Of a stretch of DNA of 35,503 bases, positions 1 through 7,948 are shown piece by piece. Positions within the stretch are counted from its first letter, which is position 1; every line of letters starts with the position of its first letter. This DNA comes from Bacillus sp. X1(2014) (GTDB lineage Bacteria; Bacillota; Bacilli; Bacillales_B; DSM-18226). A model generated the notes under the pieces. That model did not search any database. It saw nothing but the letters and a program-made list of their open reading frames with translations, and was not told the DNA's origin. The stretch lies in assembly GCF_007678255.1 (NCBI RefSeq), contig NZ_VEED01000023.1, forward strand, positions 45,985 to 81,487, given 5' to 3'. Made by a program: the position numbers and the translations under genes.

Positions 1-200
1 GTTCGGACACGATTGCCTTTGAAACTACGAAAGCGGTCCGAAGACGACCGATGTTCGGACACGATTGCCTTTGAAATCACCAAATCTGTCCGAAGACAAC
101 CGATGTTCGGACACGATTGCCTTTGAAACTACGAAAGCGGTCCGAAGACGACCAGTGTTCGGACACGATTCCTTTGAAATCTCGAAAGTTGTCCGAATGG
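1..200. repeat. Tandem array of 52-bp imperfect repeats
   Basis: Units start at 1, 53, 105 and 157; the fourth is shorter and degenerates near 200. Each begins GTTCGGACACGATT and contains the pair TTCGGAC ... GTCCGAA about 27 nt apart, so each unit can fold as a hairpin. Units 1 and 3 are nearly identical. Units 2 and 4 differ in the loop, but the stem arms are kept. The array starts at the window edge and may continue upstream. The short open frames on both strands here are by-products of the repeat. No function is known to me. Confidence 0.85.
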
Positions 201-286
201 GCCACGAATCGAACACAGCAACAAAGTTTACGATAAGAGCATTTATTTATTATCTCAGTGCTGCTTTCTAAATATGAAATTTACTA

Positions 287-315
287 TTGTCTTAGACTAG
301 TGGACATGATAGAAT
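287..315 (+). promoter_or_regulatory. Candidate sigma-A promoter for the substrate-binding protein gene
   Basis: A -35 box TTGTCT (287-292) and a -10 box TAGAAT (310-315) are 17 nt apart, about 107 bp before the start codon at 423. The leader shows no T-box or other riboswitch that I can recognise. The promoter is inferred from spacing and consensus only. Confidence 0.45.
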
Positions 316-422
316 CTGAATATTATAAATTTTCGAAAGATATATTAAAAAAGGAAATCGGTTTCTTGATTGTTCACCACGAGACTACATAAATAGTGGA
401 TTAGTTTAGGGAGGATTAACAG

Positions 423-1415
423 ATGAGAAAGAGTTTAGCGTTAGTATTATGTGGAGTTTTATTATTGCTTTCCGCGTGCAGTGGGGGAAGTAAGGAAACG
501 GGAGGAAAGGAAAAAGAGAAAGTTGTGAAAATAGGAATCACACAAATTGTTGAACATCCGTCTCTTGATGCTGCTCGAGAGGGTTTTATCGCGGCTCTCA
601 AGGATGCCGGTTATGAAGAAGGAAAGAATTTGAAGCTTGATTACCAAAATGCCCAGGGGGACATGAACAATAATACGTCCATTGCCCAAAATTTAGTCGC
701 AGACAAAAATGACCTTATTTTGGCTATCGCCACACCTAGCGCTCAGGCGGTGGTTAATCAGACGAAAGATATACCAATCTTATTTACTGCCATTACCGAT
801 CCGGTCGGGGCCGAGCTTGTCCAAAGCTTAGAAAAGCCAGGCGGGAATGTGACAGGCACATCTGATACGCATCCTGATGCGATAAAGAATACGATTGCCG
901 CAATTAAAACCTTTATTCCAGATGCCAAGAAAGTGGGCATCATATATAATAACGGCGAACCCAACTCTGTTGTAAATGTAAAACATGCGAAGACAGCTAT
1001 AGAGGCTGCCGGACTGGAGTCAGTTGAAACCACGATAACAGCTAGTTCCGAAGTAAAGCAGGCGGCTGAGTCAATGGTAGGTCGTGCAGACGTATTATAC
1101 ATTCCAAAGGATAATACTGTCGTTGCTGCCCTTGAGTCAGTGATAACTGTTGCCAATGCCAAGGACATCCCAACCTTTGTCGGTGAAGGTGATTCTGTAA
1201 AACGCGGAACCTTCGCATCTTATGGTTTTGACTATCACGATCTAGGCTACACCACCGGTAAAATGGCCGTTGAAATTCTTAAAGGAAAGAAACCAAGCGA
1301 AATTCCTGTTGGTTTTCCTGAAAACCTTGAGCTGATTATCAATAAAAAAGCAGCTCAGGAGGAAGGGATTACTTTAACGGAAGAGCAGTTAAAAAACGCG
1401 AAGATCGTGGAATAA
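423..1415 (+). CDS. ABC transporter substrate-binding lipoprotein, TrpX-like family
   Basis: A 330-aa secreted lipoprotein. The N-terminus has a hydrophobic signal ending in lipobox LSAC, with the lipidated Cys at about residue 19, then a Ser/Gly/Lys-rich linker. The body (VKIGITQIVEHPSLD, ITDPVGAELV, PGGNVTGTSD, KVGIIYN) is typical of the ABC_sub_bind (DUF534/TrpX) family, a periplasmic-binding-protein fold. Some members bind tryptophan or tyrosine, but the ligand here cannot be read from sequence. The start is supported by GGGAGG at 409-414. The family usually sits beside a permease and an ATPase gene. Neither follows: a terminator comes directly after, so the gene is an orphan unless the partners lie upstream of the window or elsewhere. 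Confidence 0.85.
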   Translation: MRKSLALVLCGVLLLLSACSGGSKETGGKEKEKVVKIGITQIVEHPSLDAAREGFIAALKDAGYEEGKNLKLDYQNAQGDMNNNTSIAQNLVADKNDLILAIATPSAQAVVNQTKDIPILFTAITDPVGAELVQSLEKPGGNVTGTSDTHPDAIKNTIAAIKTFIPDAKKVGIIYNNGEPNSVVNVKHAKTAIEAAGLESVETTITASSEVKQAAESMVGRADVLYIPKDNTVVAALESVITVANAKDIPTFVGEGDSVKRGTFASYGFDYHDLGYTTGKMAVEILKGKKPSEIPVGFPENLELIINKKAAQEEGITLTEEQLKNAKIVE

Positions 1416-1432
1416 AATCTATAATTAACTGT

Positions 1433-1460
1433 AACCTGCCTAACCAAGGCAGGTTTTTTA
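1433..1460 (+). terminator. Rho-independent terminator
   Basis: The 8-bp stem AACCTGCC/GGCAGGTT (1433-1440 with 1448-1455), a 7-nt loop and a T run end the substrate-binding protein transcript. Confidence 0.85.
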
Positions 1461-1877
1461 CTGTTTTGGAGATTAACAAACCTTCTTATTTCAACGAAAA
1501 AAAGCCTAAATGGCACTGGAACAATTATGAAATTGTCAAGGGAGAGTTGGGGATTTCGAATCTTATCTGATTTGAAAAAACAGGTAAATAGCTCTACGAT
1601 TTTTTATATTCCTTAATTTTTTGGTCGAAAACCATCCCATTGTCTTGCTAAAAAAGAATCATATTTTTACATGTTCCTCCTAAAAAATTCTAATTTCAAA
1701 AATAAATAGAAAGAAAGTACTAGAAAAAAACGTACGCCAATCCGGGGTGATTTGAATGTTGAATGAACCTATGATAAAAAAATAGATAGGAATTTACTTC
1801 CAATGTAGTGATAATGGTCTGGAAAAAGTGATGAATCAATTCCAGGGCCAACTATAGGTAAAGGAGATGGAGAACAA
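1461..1877 (+). promoter_or_regulatory. Intergenic region upstream of esxA
   Basis: About 417 bp, AT-rich, with no convincing open frame. One possible promoter is TTGTCT (1640-1645) and TATTTT (1662-1667) with a 16-nt spacer, which would leave a long leader before the GTG start at 1878. In B. subtilis the equivalent yuk operon depends on DegU; I cannot identify such a site here by eye. No RNA element was recognised. Confidence 0.3.
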
Positions 1878-2174
1878 GTGGCTGGACAAATTCGTATGAC
1901 CCCAGCGGAGTTAAAAGCTAAAGCGACTCGCTATGGGCAAAGTTCACAACAAATTGAGCAAATTTTAAGAGACTTAACTAATTTACAAAATGAACTTCGC
2001 GGTGAATGGGAAGGCCGTGCCTTCCAAAGATTTGATGATCAGTTTAACCAATTGAAGCCAAAGGTACAAAATTTTGCTCAATTGATGCAAGAAATTAACA
2101 CACAATTGAACAAGACGGCGGATGCTGTTGCTCAGCAAGATGAGCAATTATCGCAGAATTTTGGGCTTAATTAA
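1878..2174 (+). CDS. esxA: WXG100 family secreted protein EsxA/YukE
   Basis: A 98-aa helical-hairpin protein of the ESAT-6/WXG100 family, the small substrate exported by type VII systems. The turn motif WEG is near residue 44, in [17 protein letters not shown], and helices rich in Gln, Leu and Lys flank it. The length is standard for the family. It starts at GTG (1878), with AAGGAG at 1861-1866. It is the first gene of the secretion locus, and a terminator separates it from esaA, which would allow esxA to be made in excess over the membrane components. No conserved C-terminal YxxxD/E signal is evident; the protein ends SQNFGLN. Confidence 0.95.
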   Translation: MAGQIRMTPAELKAKATRYGQSSQQIEQILRDLTNLQNELRGEWEGRAFQRFDDQFNQLKPKVQNFAQLMQEINTQLNKTADAVAQQDEQLSQNFGLN

Positions 2175-2246
2175 TCCGATTGCCTGACATCTGGAAGAGT
2201 AGGATCAGTGGAATAAGTCATTCGGGACTATGTTCCCAATAAAACA

Positions 2247-2279
2247 AAAGCCACGCGACAATCGTTGTGTGGCTTTTAT
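2247..2279 (+). terminator. Terminator/attenuator between esxA and esaA
   Basis: The stem AAAGCCAC/GTGGCTTT, extended by G-T pairs, has a short loop and T-rich 3' side (CTTTTATTCTTTG). A second, smaller hairpin GGGA/TCCC lies just upstream (2224-2237). I see no strong promoter before esaA, so partial read-through is the simplest way to express esaA to essC. Confidence 0.75.
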
Positions 2280-2379
2280 TCTTTGTTTGTCATAGCAGGG
2301 AGTCTCAAACATCTCCTAAACAATAAAAATAGAAATTATTACTTTATTACATACTAATAAATTTTCAGGGGTTGAGTGA

Positions 2380-5300
2380 ATGAAAAAGATTGAGCGAGGT
2401 GTCATATTATTTCTAGTTCTGATCCTTGCGCTATCTTCAGGAATCTCTTATCTGGCATTGAATCAAGTATCCAAAAGCAAGGCCAATAATGATGATGAGA
2501 AAATGACAGTAGCATTGGTCAATGAAGATCAAGGTGCACAATTTAATGATAAGAACTATGAATTTGGTGCTGAATTTATAAAGAACATTGAAAAAGATGA
2601 TACCCATGACTGGTATGTTGTAAGTCGTGGCGTTGCGGAAAGCGGCCTAACGCGGAATGTCTACAATATGATGATTGTTATTCCGAATGATTTTACCGAA
2701 AAGGCATTATCAATAGATTCGAAATCACCAGAGCGGGTAGTTTTGAACTACAAAATTAATGCTTCGGATAACAGTAATTTGAAAGCGAAGGCGGAGAAAA
2801 CAGCGAGTTCCATCTTAGGGGATTTTAATCGCCAAATTATTGATGTTTATTTTGCCAGTGTCATCGGCAATTTACATGATGCTCAAGACAATATCGGTAC
2901 ACTGGTCAATAAAGAGCAAGTATATACAAACTTCTATAATCATACAATCCATCGTCCATTAGCAGGTTACACCGCTCAGTTTGGAGCGGTGGAGAGTAAC
3001 ACCAAGATATCAAGAGATAACTTTACCGGCTTACAGGGTCTATTAAAAGGATTTGAGACTAGCCTGGGTGAGGATGTAGCAGCAAGCAATACCTATCAAT
3101 CCGGCTTTTTGGATTACACAAAAATGCATGCGGCTAATGGTCTTTTAACAAAAGGTTTCTCCGGCCAGCTTAACCTGTTAAACCGTGAAATGAACAATGA
3201 TGATGTCATGCAGCAATTAGAATTTTTAAATTCCGCCAATAATGCCATCAATGATCAATTTCATCAAAAGGATAATCAATCGGCTACTATTTTATCAGAA
3301 TCGGCAGCCCTTCAAGAGTATCTGACAAACACGAAGGAAAAAATGGATAAATTGGATACAGAGTTGTCGGAAACATTGGCATCAGATATGCAGCAAGCAA
3401 TTACTGATAAGCTCAAAAAGGAGATACAAAATAGCTCAGGGCAAGAGCAAAGTGTATCGATGAATCATATTTTTTCAGTTCCAGATAACAATGCCCGGTC
3501 TGAATTGCAAAAGCAAATTGATCTACTGCCTTCCATAAATGGTAATGACTTAGATGGCTTAGGATTAAGTAATCAAACAGTCACACAGCTAAAAAATGTC
3601 ATAGCTGTAACCAATAAATACAATCAAGAGTTTGCTTATATCCCTAATCGTGAAGCAAATAGTATTCCGTTGTCAGAAAAAGTAAAACAAGTGAAAAATG
3701 ATTTAATAACAAATGGGGTAACTCTAACAGATAGTGTCCAATTGGAGAAAAATAAAAAGAATGGACAGGAATTTACACTTTCGATTCCAAAAGAATTTGA
3801 GATTAAGAGAGTGTTACTATCATTACCAAATAGCCAAGAAATGGATTATACTGAGCCATTTCTTCATAACGATAAAATTAAACTTCCTTCAACAGATGAA
3901 GGGCAATTCACTGTAAAAGTTGATGTGATTCTTAATAACATGGATGCAGTCCTTGATGTGTTCCAGCCTATTACATGGAGTTGGGAACTTGATCAAAAGG
4001 ATATTACCGATGTAGATCAACCAGAACAGCCAGAACAGCCAGAGCAACCCGTTCAACCTGCTCAACCAGAACAACCAGAACAGCAACAAACAACAGCAGC
4101 AAATTCAGCTGAACGTGATAAGGAAACAAATCCATCCTTATTGTCTAACGAAAGTAATCAATCGGCAGCAGCTGAAGAATTGAGCGAGGATACAAAGGAA
4201 GAGAAGTCAATCGAACCACAGAACTCGACTCAACCCAATAATACTGACAACAAAAGTATTATTGAGAGATTGGAAATCTTAAATAACCATATTGCCCATC
4301 AGGTGATGTCGCCTCTTACCGAGGACTCGACAAGTGTTTTAATCAATGCTTCCAGCGATACCGTCAGTAATTTTCATAAGTTATTGACGCTGTATAATCT
4401 ATACTTTGGCATTGGAATAGATCAATTTAATCGTCCGGACCTAGAAAATGATTTGAATCAAACCAAACTGACCGAAATGGCAACAGAGGATTCTCTTTAT
4501 TATTTATTTAATAAACAAGACATTGTTGATGTATTAGCTGCTTACGTTGCGGAACAAATTACAGAGGAAATAAGACAACAGACGGCAGATGTAAAAGGCA
4601 AAATAGATGAATATACACAGCTCGTTAACGATGCAAATCAAAATGCAGCCCAAATGTCGAAGAGGATTAAGGAAACAACGGCACAAGCAGAAACTTTAAA
4701 TGCCAACCTTTCTGACACATTAAAAGATTTGGAAGCATGGCGCGAAGCAAGTCTTAAACTCCAAAGTGAGCAAGAAAAAGTTTTAATGAATGGGGAAGAA
4801 GAACAACAGATTGTTCTAGCCATAGGAAATGAATTCAACTCGCTGCTAGCTTCAAGTCAATCACTAGCGGATCAGTCGAAAACCAATTTGGCTTCTGCGG
4901 ATACGGTCTATCAAACCTTCGATGCCATTGATCGACAAGCCAAGGAAATTAAAGCTAGTGGAACGACTTTAGTACAGCAGGCAGGGGACCTTTCCAATAA
5001 TCTAACGAATAAATTGGCAGAGGATCAAAACTTCGCTGACAATTTTGCAGGCGTGCTCGCTAATAGCCGCGTTGGTGACCGGCCGAATGAAGAGTTGTTA
5101 AGCTTTCTTTCTAAACCAGTCGAAACCAAGAATGCTGGGGTAATCACTGCAGGTGATACCTTTACACCTTACTTTGTCGTTTTGATCTGTTTCATTGTTG
5201 CGTTATTTACTGCTTATGTTCTCTCTAATAACGAGCGGAAACGTCTGCAAAAGGATACATTTGCAGGTGAAAGAACCATAGTCGCCAATAATACACCAAT

Positions 5301-5763
5301 CACGATTATAACTGTAAGCATTGGTCTAATTGAGGGGCTGGTAATCGGGCTGATGTCTGGCAAGATGCTGCAAATGAGTGAAGGCAAGTTCCTGCAATGG
5401 ACTACATTAATCACCTTAATCATGGTCACGCTGCTGCTAGTGGCAACTTATTTACTACGACAGTTAAAAATGGCTGGTATGTTCATCCTATTGGTGATCC
5501 TAAGCCTCTATTTATTCTTAACAGAAGCACTTGGCCGTCACTTTGACCAATTCTCTGTAGCTGCTAAATTAAGAGACTACTCACCGTTACAATATATTGA
5601 GACGTTATTAATGAAGTTTGGCAGTGGGGCATCTGATACGAAGTGGATTATAGTAGGCCTAGCAGCCTTGACTGTTGTTAGTCTTGCAGGCCATTTGTTT
5701 GTCTCGAATCGTTTTGTAAAAAGCGAGGAGGTTAATCATGAAGGGATTAGTGAAGCTCTTTAG
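2380..5763 (+). CDS. esaA: Type VII secretion membrane protein EsaA (YueB-like)
   Basis: A 1127-aa polytopic membrane protein. One transmembrane helix lies at about residues 9-28, followed by a very large extracellular region of roughly 900 residues and five membrane segments near 927-948, 975-995, 1007-1026, 1033-1052 and 1089-1109. This is the YhgE/Pip-like layout of EsaA and YueB. In B. subtilis YueB is also the receptor of phage SPP1. The ectodomain carries a low-complexity PEQ/PVQPAQ repeat at about 545-571, followed by Gln/Ser/Asn-rich sequence, and long helical stretches around 780-900. The start at 2380 has only a weak ribosome site (GGGG). It overlaps essA by 26 nt and is part of the secretion core. 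Confidence 0.93.
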   Translation: MKKIERGVILFLVLILALSSGISYLALNQVSKSKANNDDEKMTVALVNEDQGAQFNDKNYEFGAEFIKNIEKDDTHDWYVVSRGVAESGLTRNVYNMMIVIPNDFTEKALSIDSKSPERVVLNYKINASDNSNLKAKAEKTASSILGDFNRQIIDVYFASVIGNLHDAQDNIGTLVNKEQVYTNFYNHTIHRPLAGYTAQFGAVESNTKISRDNFTGLQGLLKGFETSLGEDVAASNTYQSGFLDYTKMHAANGLLTKGFSGQLNLLNREMNNDDVMQQLEFLNSANNAINDQFHQKDNQSATILSESAALQEYLTNTKEKMDKLDTELSETLASDMQQAITDKLKKEIQNSSGQEQSVSMNHIFSVPDNNARSELQKQIDLLPSINGNDLDGLGLSNQTVTQLKNVIAVTNKYNQEFAYIPNREANSIPLSEKVKQVKNDLITNGVTLTDSVQLEKNKKNGQEFTLSIPKEFEIKRVLLSLPNSQEMDYTEPFLHNDKIKLPSTDEGQFTVKVDVILNNMDAVLDVFQPITWSWELDQKDITDVDQPEQPEQPEQPVQPAQPEQPEQQQTTAANSAERDKETNPSLLSNESNQSAAAEELSEDTKEEKSIEPQNSTQPNNTDNKSIIERLEILNNHIAHQVMSPLTEDSTSVLINASSDTVSNFHKLLTLYNLYFGIGIDQFNRPDLENDLNQTKLTEMATEDSLYYLFNKQDIVDVLAAYVAEQITEEIRQQTADVKGKIDEYTQLVNDANQNAAQMSKRIKETTAQAETLNANLSDTLKDLEAWREASLKLQSEQEKVLMNGEEEQQIVLAIGNEFNSLLASSQSLADQSKTNLASADTVYQTFDAIDRQAKEIKASGTTLVQQAGDLSNNLTNKLAEDQNFADNFAGVLANSRVGDRPNEELLSFLSKPVETKNAGVITAGDTFTPYFVVLICFIVALFTAYVLSNNERKRLQKDTFAGERTIVANNTPITIITVSIGLIEGLVIGLMSGKMLQMSEGKFLQWTTLITLIMVTLLLVATYLLRQLKMAGMFILLVILSLYLFLTEALGRHFDQFSVAAKLRDYSPLQYIETLLMKFGSGASDTKWIIVGLAALTVVSLAGHLFVSNRFVKSEEVNHEGISEAL

Positions 5764-6250
5764 TGTGATTGCTGTTTTTATAGGATTCCTTTGTATGTTT
5801 TCACTCCAGCCTATGGCGGATGAAGCCCTAGATCATAGCGGGAAAATCCGATTGCAAACGGACCGGATTGGCCAAGATGCAATTGAAAGGGAGAAATTAG
5901 AAACACGAGGCGATCAAGAAACGGAATTGGAAAAATTGGCGCCTGGCCTGTTTAAGGAACAAACGCAGGATGCCCTCAAGATGAAACAATTAGAGCTGGA
6001 CCAATCCACGTCAGATTTACAACAAGCTCTTTTTGTTGCGCCAAGTAAGCCTGAAAATACACTGAAAAATACCGAAAAGGTACTGTTTTCAAGTAATTAT
6101 ATAGTTCAACAGACTCCAGAACCCACTCAGAACGAGCCTGAGGATCAACCAGGTGATTTTTTAAACACCAAAACCATAACGACATTCTTAGGGATGATCG
6201 TCCTAGGTTGTGGCGGGATATTTACAATGATGAGAAAAACGCTTGGGTAA
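5738..6250 (+). CDS. essA: Type VII secretion protein EssA
   Basis: A 170-aa protein with an N-terminal hydrophobic segment (about residues 6-25), a charged helical middle rich in Glu and Gln, and a C-terminal membrane segment at about 147-165 followed by RKTLG. Position between esaA and esaB, size and the two-segment layout fit EssA. Sequence conservation in this family is low, so context carries much of the call. The start is fixed by AGGAGG at 5726-5731, inside the end of esaA, giving a 26-nt overlap and probable translational coupling. EssA is an essential membrane part of the machine in S. aureus; its biochemical role is not known. Confidence 0.85.
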   Translation: MKGLVKLFSVIAVFIGFLCMFSLQPMADEALDHSGKIRLQTDRIGQDAIEREKLETRGDQETELEKLAPGLFKEQTQDALKMKQLELDQSTSDLQQALFVAPSKPENTLKNTEKVLFSSNYIVQQTPEPTQNEPEDQPGDFLNTKTITTFLGMIVLGCGGIFTMMRKTLG

Positions 6251-6262
6251 AGGAGGAGCAAT

Positions 6263-6514
6263 ATGCCTAGTCAAACACATGTAAACGTGACAGTTGATTT
6301 TAGCAGATGGGGCAAAGGGCAATATGACGTAAGAATCCCTGCTCACCAACCGATTAAACAACTGCTGGTGAACTTGTCCGAATCCTTAAATCTGGATCTT
6401 GCAATGGCACCTCTTTTTGCAGTAAAGCTTGCCAATAAAGAACTCTTATTGGCAGATGATGACCGGCTTATCGATTACCCGGTAACCAATGGAGATCTTT
6501 TACTAGTCTTATAA
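6263..6514 (+). CDS. esaB: Ubiquitin-like type VII protein EsaB/YukD
   Basis: An 83-aa protein of the YukD family, which has a ubiquitin fold but is not known to conjugate. Visible family features are the alternating N-terminal beta strand (THVNVTVDF), the segment YDVRIPAHQPIKQLL and the final NGDLLLVL. A strong ribosome site (AAGGAGGAG) precedes the ATG, 12 nt after essA. In S. aureus EsaB is a cytosolic factor that affects secretion and EsxC levels. A hairpin follows the gene, before essB. Confidence 0.93.
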   Translation: MPSQTHVNVTVDFSRWGKGQYDVRIPAHQPIKQLLVNLSESLNLDLAMAPLFAVKLANKELLLADDDRLIDYPVTNGDLLLVL

Positions 6515-6525
6515 GTATTATAGAA

Positions 6526-6562
6526 ACAGGCCTATCTGATGTGAGGATAGCGCCTGTCTTTT
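6526..6562 (+). terminator. Weak terminator-like hairpin between esaB and essB
   Basis: ACAGGC (6526-6531) pairs with GCCTGT (6552-6557), with TATC/GATA as an inner extension and CTTTT after the stem. The short T run suggests partial termination or RNA stabilisation rather than a full stop, since essB begins only 18 nt later with no promoter visible. Confidence 0.5.
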
Positions 6563-6579
6563 AAAAGGAGTCAGAACAC

Positions 6580-7905
6580 ATGAATGAAAAAAGCATCCAA
6601 TTGGAGTCCATGACATACAAGTTTCTCATTCTTAATAATAAATGGCAGCTCGACCTGCCGAAATCACAAACACGAGTAAAAGATGTACGCCAATTGGCTT
6701 TAATTAATCATGACTCAGATTTATTCGTACCTGCAATCGTTGAAGAAGGAGACGACAAGTTTACCTTCTCATTTGAAGTTGATCCAAGGGCTCACACATG
6801 GGATGACGTACAAAAGCTAAACAGAAAAGAAAAACTACGTCTTTTGTGTAATCTTGCTCGATTCAGAACAATCCTAACCACGCGCATGACCTTCTTCTTA
6901 CATCCCGACAATCTAATTTTTGATGAGAATCTTTTACCATCAATCGTGTTTCGCGGTATCCGGGAGTTAATTCCCCCATATGAACTGAATGAAGATAAAT
7001 TTATTCTCCAATATAAATGTATTATTGTCGCATTATTTTCCAAAAAGTATACCTTTGATGACCTCTATTCTGGTTCATTAGCAAATGCCAAGGATTCCGC
7101 ATTTGAACGTCAAGTGGGTGAACTTCAGGAATTCGCTGCTTTAGTCAATTTTTTGGAAGAACAGTACTTAAAGGAAAAACAAGAGTTTGAAAAAAACATA
7201 GTAAATGTACCGAAAAAGAGATTTCTTCTTTTTAAACAATTAACCTTTATCATGATTGCACTTGCTGTTATTTTAGCGGTGCCGCTCGTTTATCTGACTT
7301 TTGTCAAAACACCTTTTCAAGCACATCTCCTCGAAGCGGATCGTCACTTTTTATCCTTAGATTATGGAAATGTGATTACTGATTTAGAAAATCAAACTCC
7401 AGAAAAATTGCCAAATACCAGTAAGTATGTGCTTGCTTATTCATTCATTGAAACGGAGAAGCTTTCTGATGATCAAAAAGAAGTAATTTTGAAAAATATC
7501 AGTATAAAAAGTGATCCGAACTATTTATTGTATTGGATTTACAATGGTCGAGGCGATTTTGCCAGAACCATCGACCTTGCCAAGTATATTGATGATCCTC
7601 AATTAATCATGTATGGACTAATCAAACAAATAGAACAGGCGAAAAATGACCCTGATTTAAGTGGGACGGAGCGTGAAAAGAAGGTTCAAAAATATCAAGA
7701 ACAATATGATTCATATGCTGACAAATATGGTCTAGACTCCTTACTTAACACAGAGACGTCAGTTCCAGCAGGAGGGGAAAGCCAATTAGAAGGAACTAGC
7801 AGCCAAGAGGTAATTAATCAAGATTCAATCGATGAACCAGCAGGAGCGACACCAACAGACCAGGTGGATAAGAAGGTAAATAAAACTGGATCGCCAGATA
7901 AATAA
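6580..7905 (+). CDS. essB: Type VII secretion protein EssB (YukC)
   Basis: A 441-aa bitopic membrane protein. The first ~215 residues match the cytosolic pseudokinase-like domain of EssB/YukC (IYLDLP-like LDLPKSQTRVKD, RFRTILTTRMTFFLHPDN, RGIRELIPPYELNED). One transmembrane helix spans about 221-242. The outer domain is helical (HLLEADRHFLSLDYGNVI) and ends in a Glu/Pro/Thr-rich low-complexity tail from about 385. The ribosome site AAAAGGAG is at 6563-6570. EssB binds other core components and forms part of the translocation platform with EssC. Confidence 0.93.
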   Translation: MNEKSIQLESMTYKFLILNNKWQLDLPKSQTRVKDVRQLALINHDSDLFVPAIVEEGDDKFTFSFEVDPRAHTWDDVQKLNRKEKLRLLCNLARFRTILTTRMTFFLHPDNLIFDENLLPSIVFRGIRELIPPYELNEDKFILQYKCIIVALFSKKYTFDDLYSGSLANAKDSAFERQVGELQEFAALVNFLEEQYLKEKQEFEKNIVNVPKKRFLLFKQLTFIMIALAVILAVPLVYLTFVKTPFQAHLLEADRHFLSLDYGNVITDLENQTPEKLPNTSKYVLAYSFIETEKLSDDQKEVILKNISIKSDPNYLLYWIYNGRGDFARTIDLAKYIDDPQLIMYGLIKQIEQAKNDPDLSGTEREKKVQKYQEQYDSYADKYGLDSLLNTETSVPAGGESQLEGTSSQEVINQDSIDEPAGATPTDQVDKKVNKTGSPDK

Positions 7906-7948
7906 AAGTAGATGAAAGTTTACTTGTGTAATAGAGAGGGAGAGAAAA

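Noticed and set aside
1..200. CRISPR array
   Set aside because: The 52-bp period is made entirely of related sequence; there are no unique spacers between constant repeats and no cas genes in the window.
25..271. Two small open frames on opposite strands over the repeat array
   Set aside because: They exist only because the repeat lacks stops in those frames. They have no ribosome site and no protein-like conservation beyond the repeat.
281..422. T-box leader upstream of the TrpX-like gene
   Set aside because: I looked for the conserved T-box stretch (AGGGTGGNACCGCG) and a terminator before the start codon and saw neither.
758..1168. 136-aa minus-strand frame inside the substrate-binding protein gene
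   Set aside because: Opposite a well-supported gene, with no ribosome site and no recognisable family.
3889..4089. Minus-strand frame of 66 aa, Leu/Trp-rich, apparently a membrane protein
   Set aside because: It is the antisense of the PEQ/PVQ repeat of EsaA, so its hydrophobicity is an artefact of the low-complexity codons.
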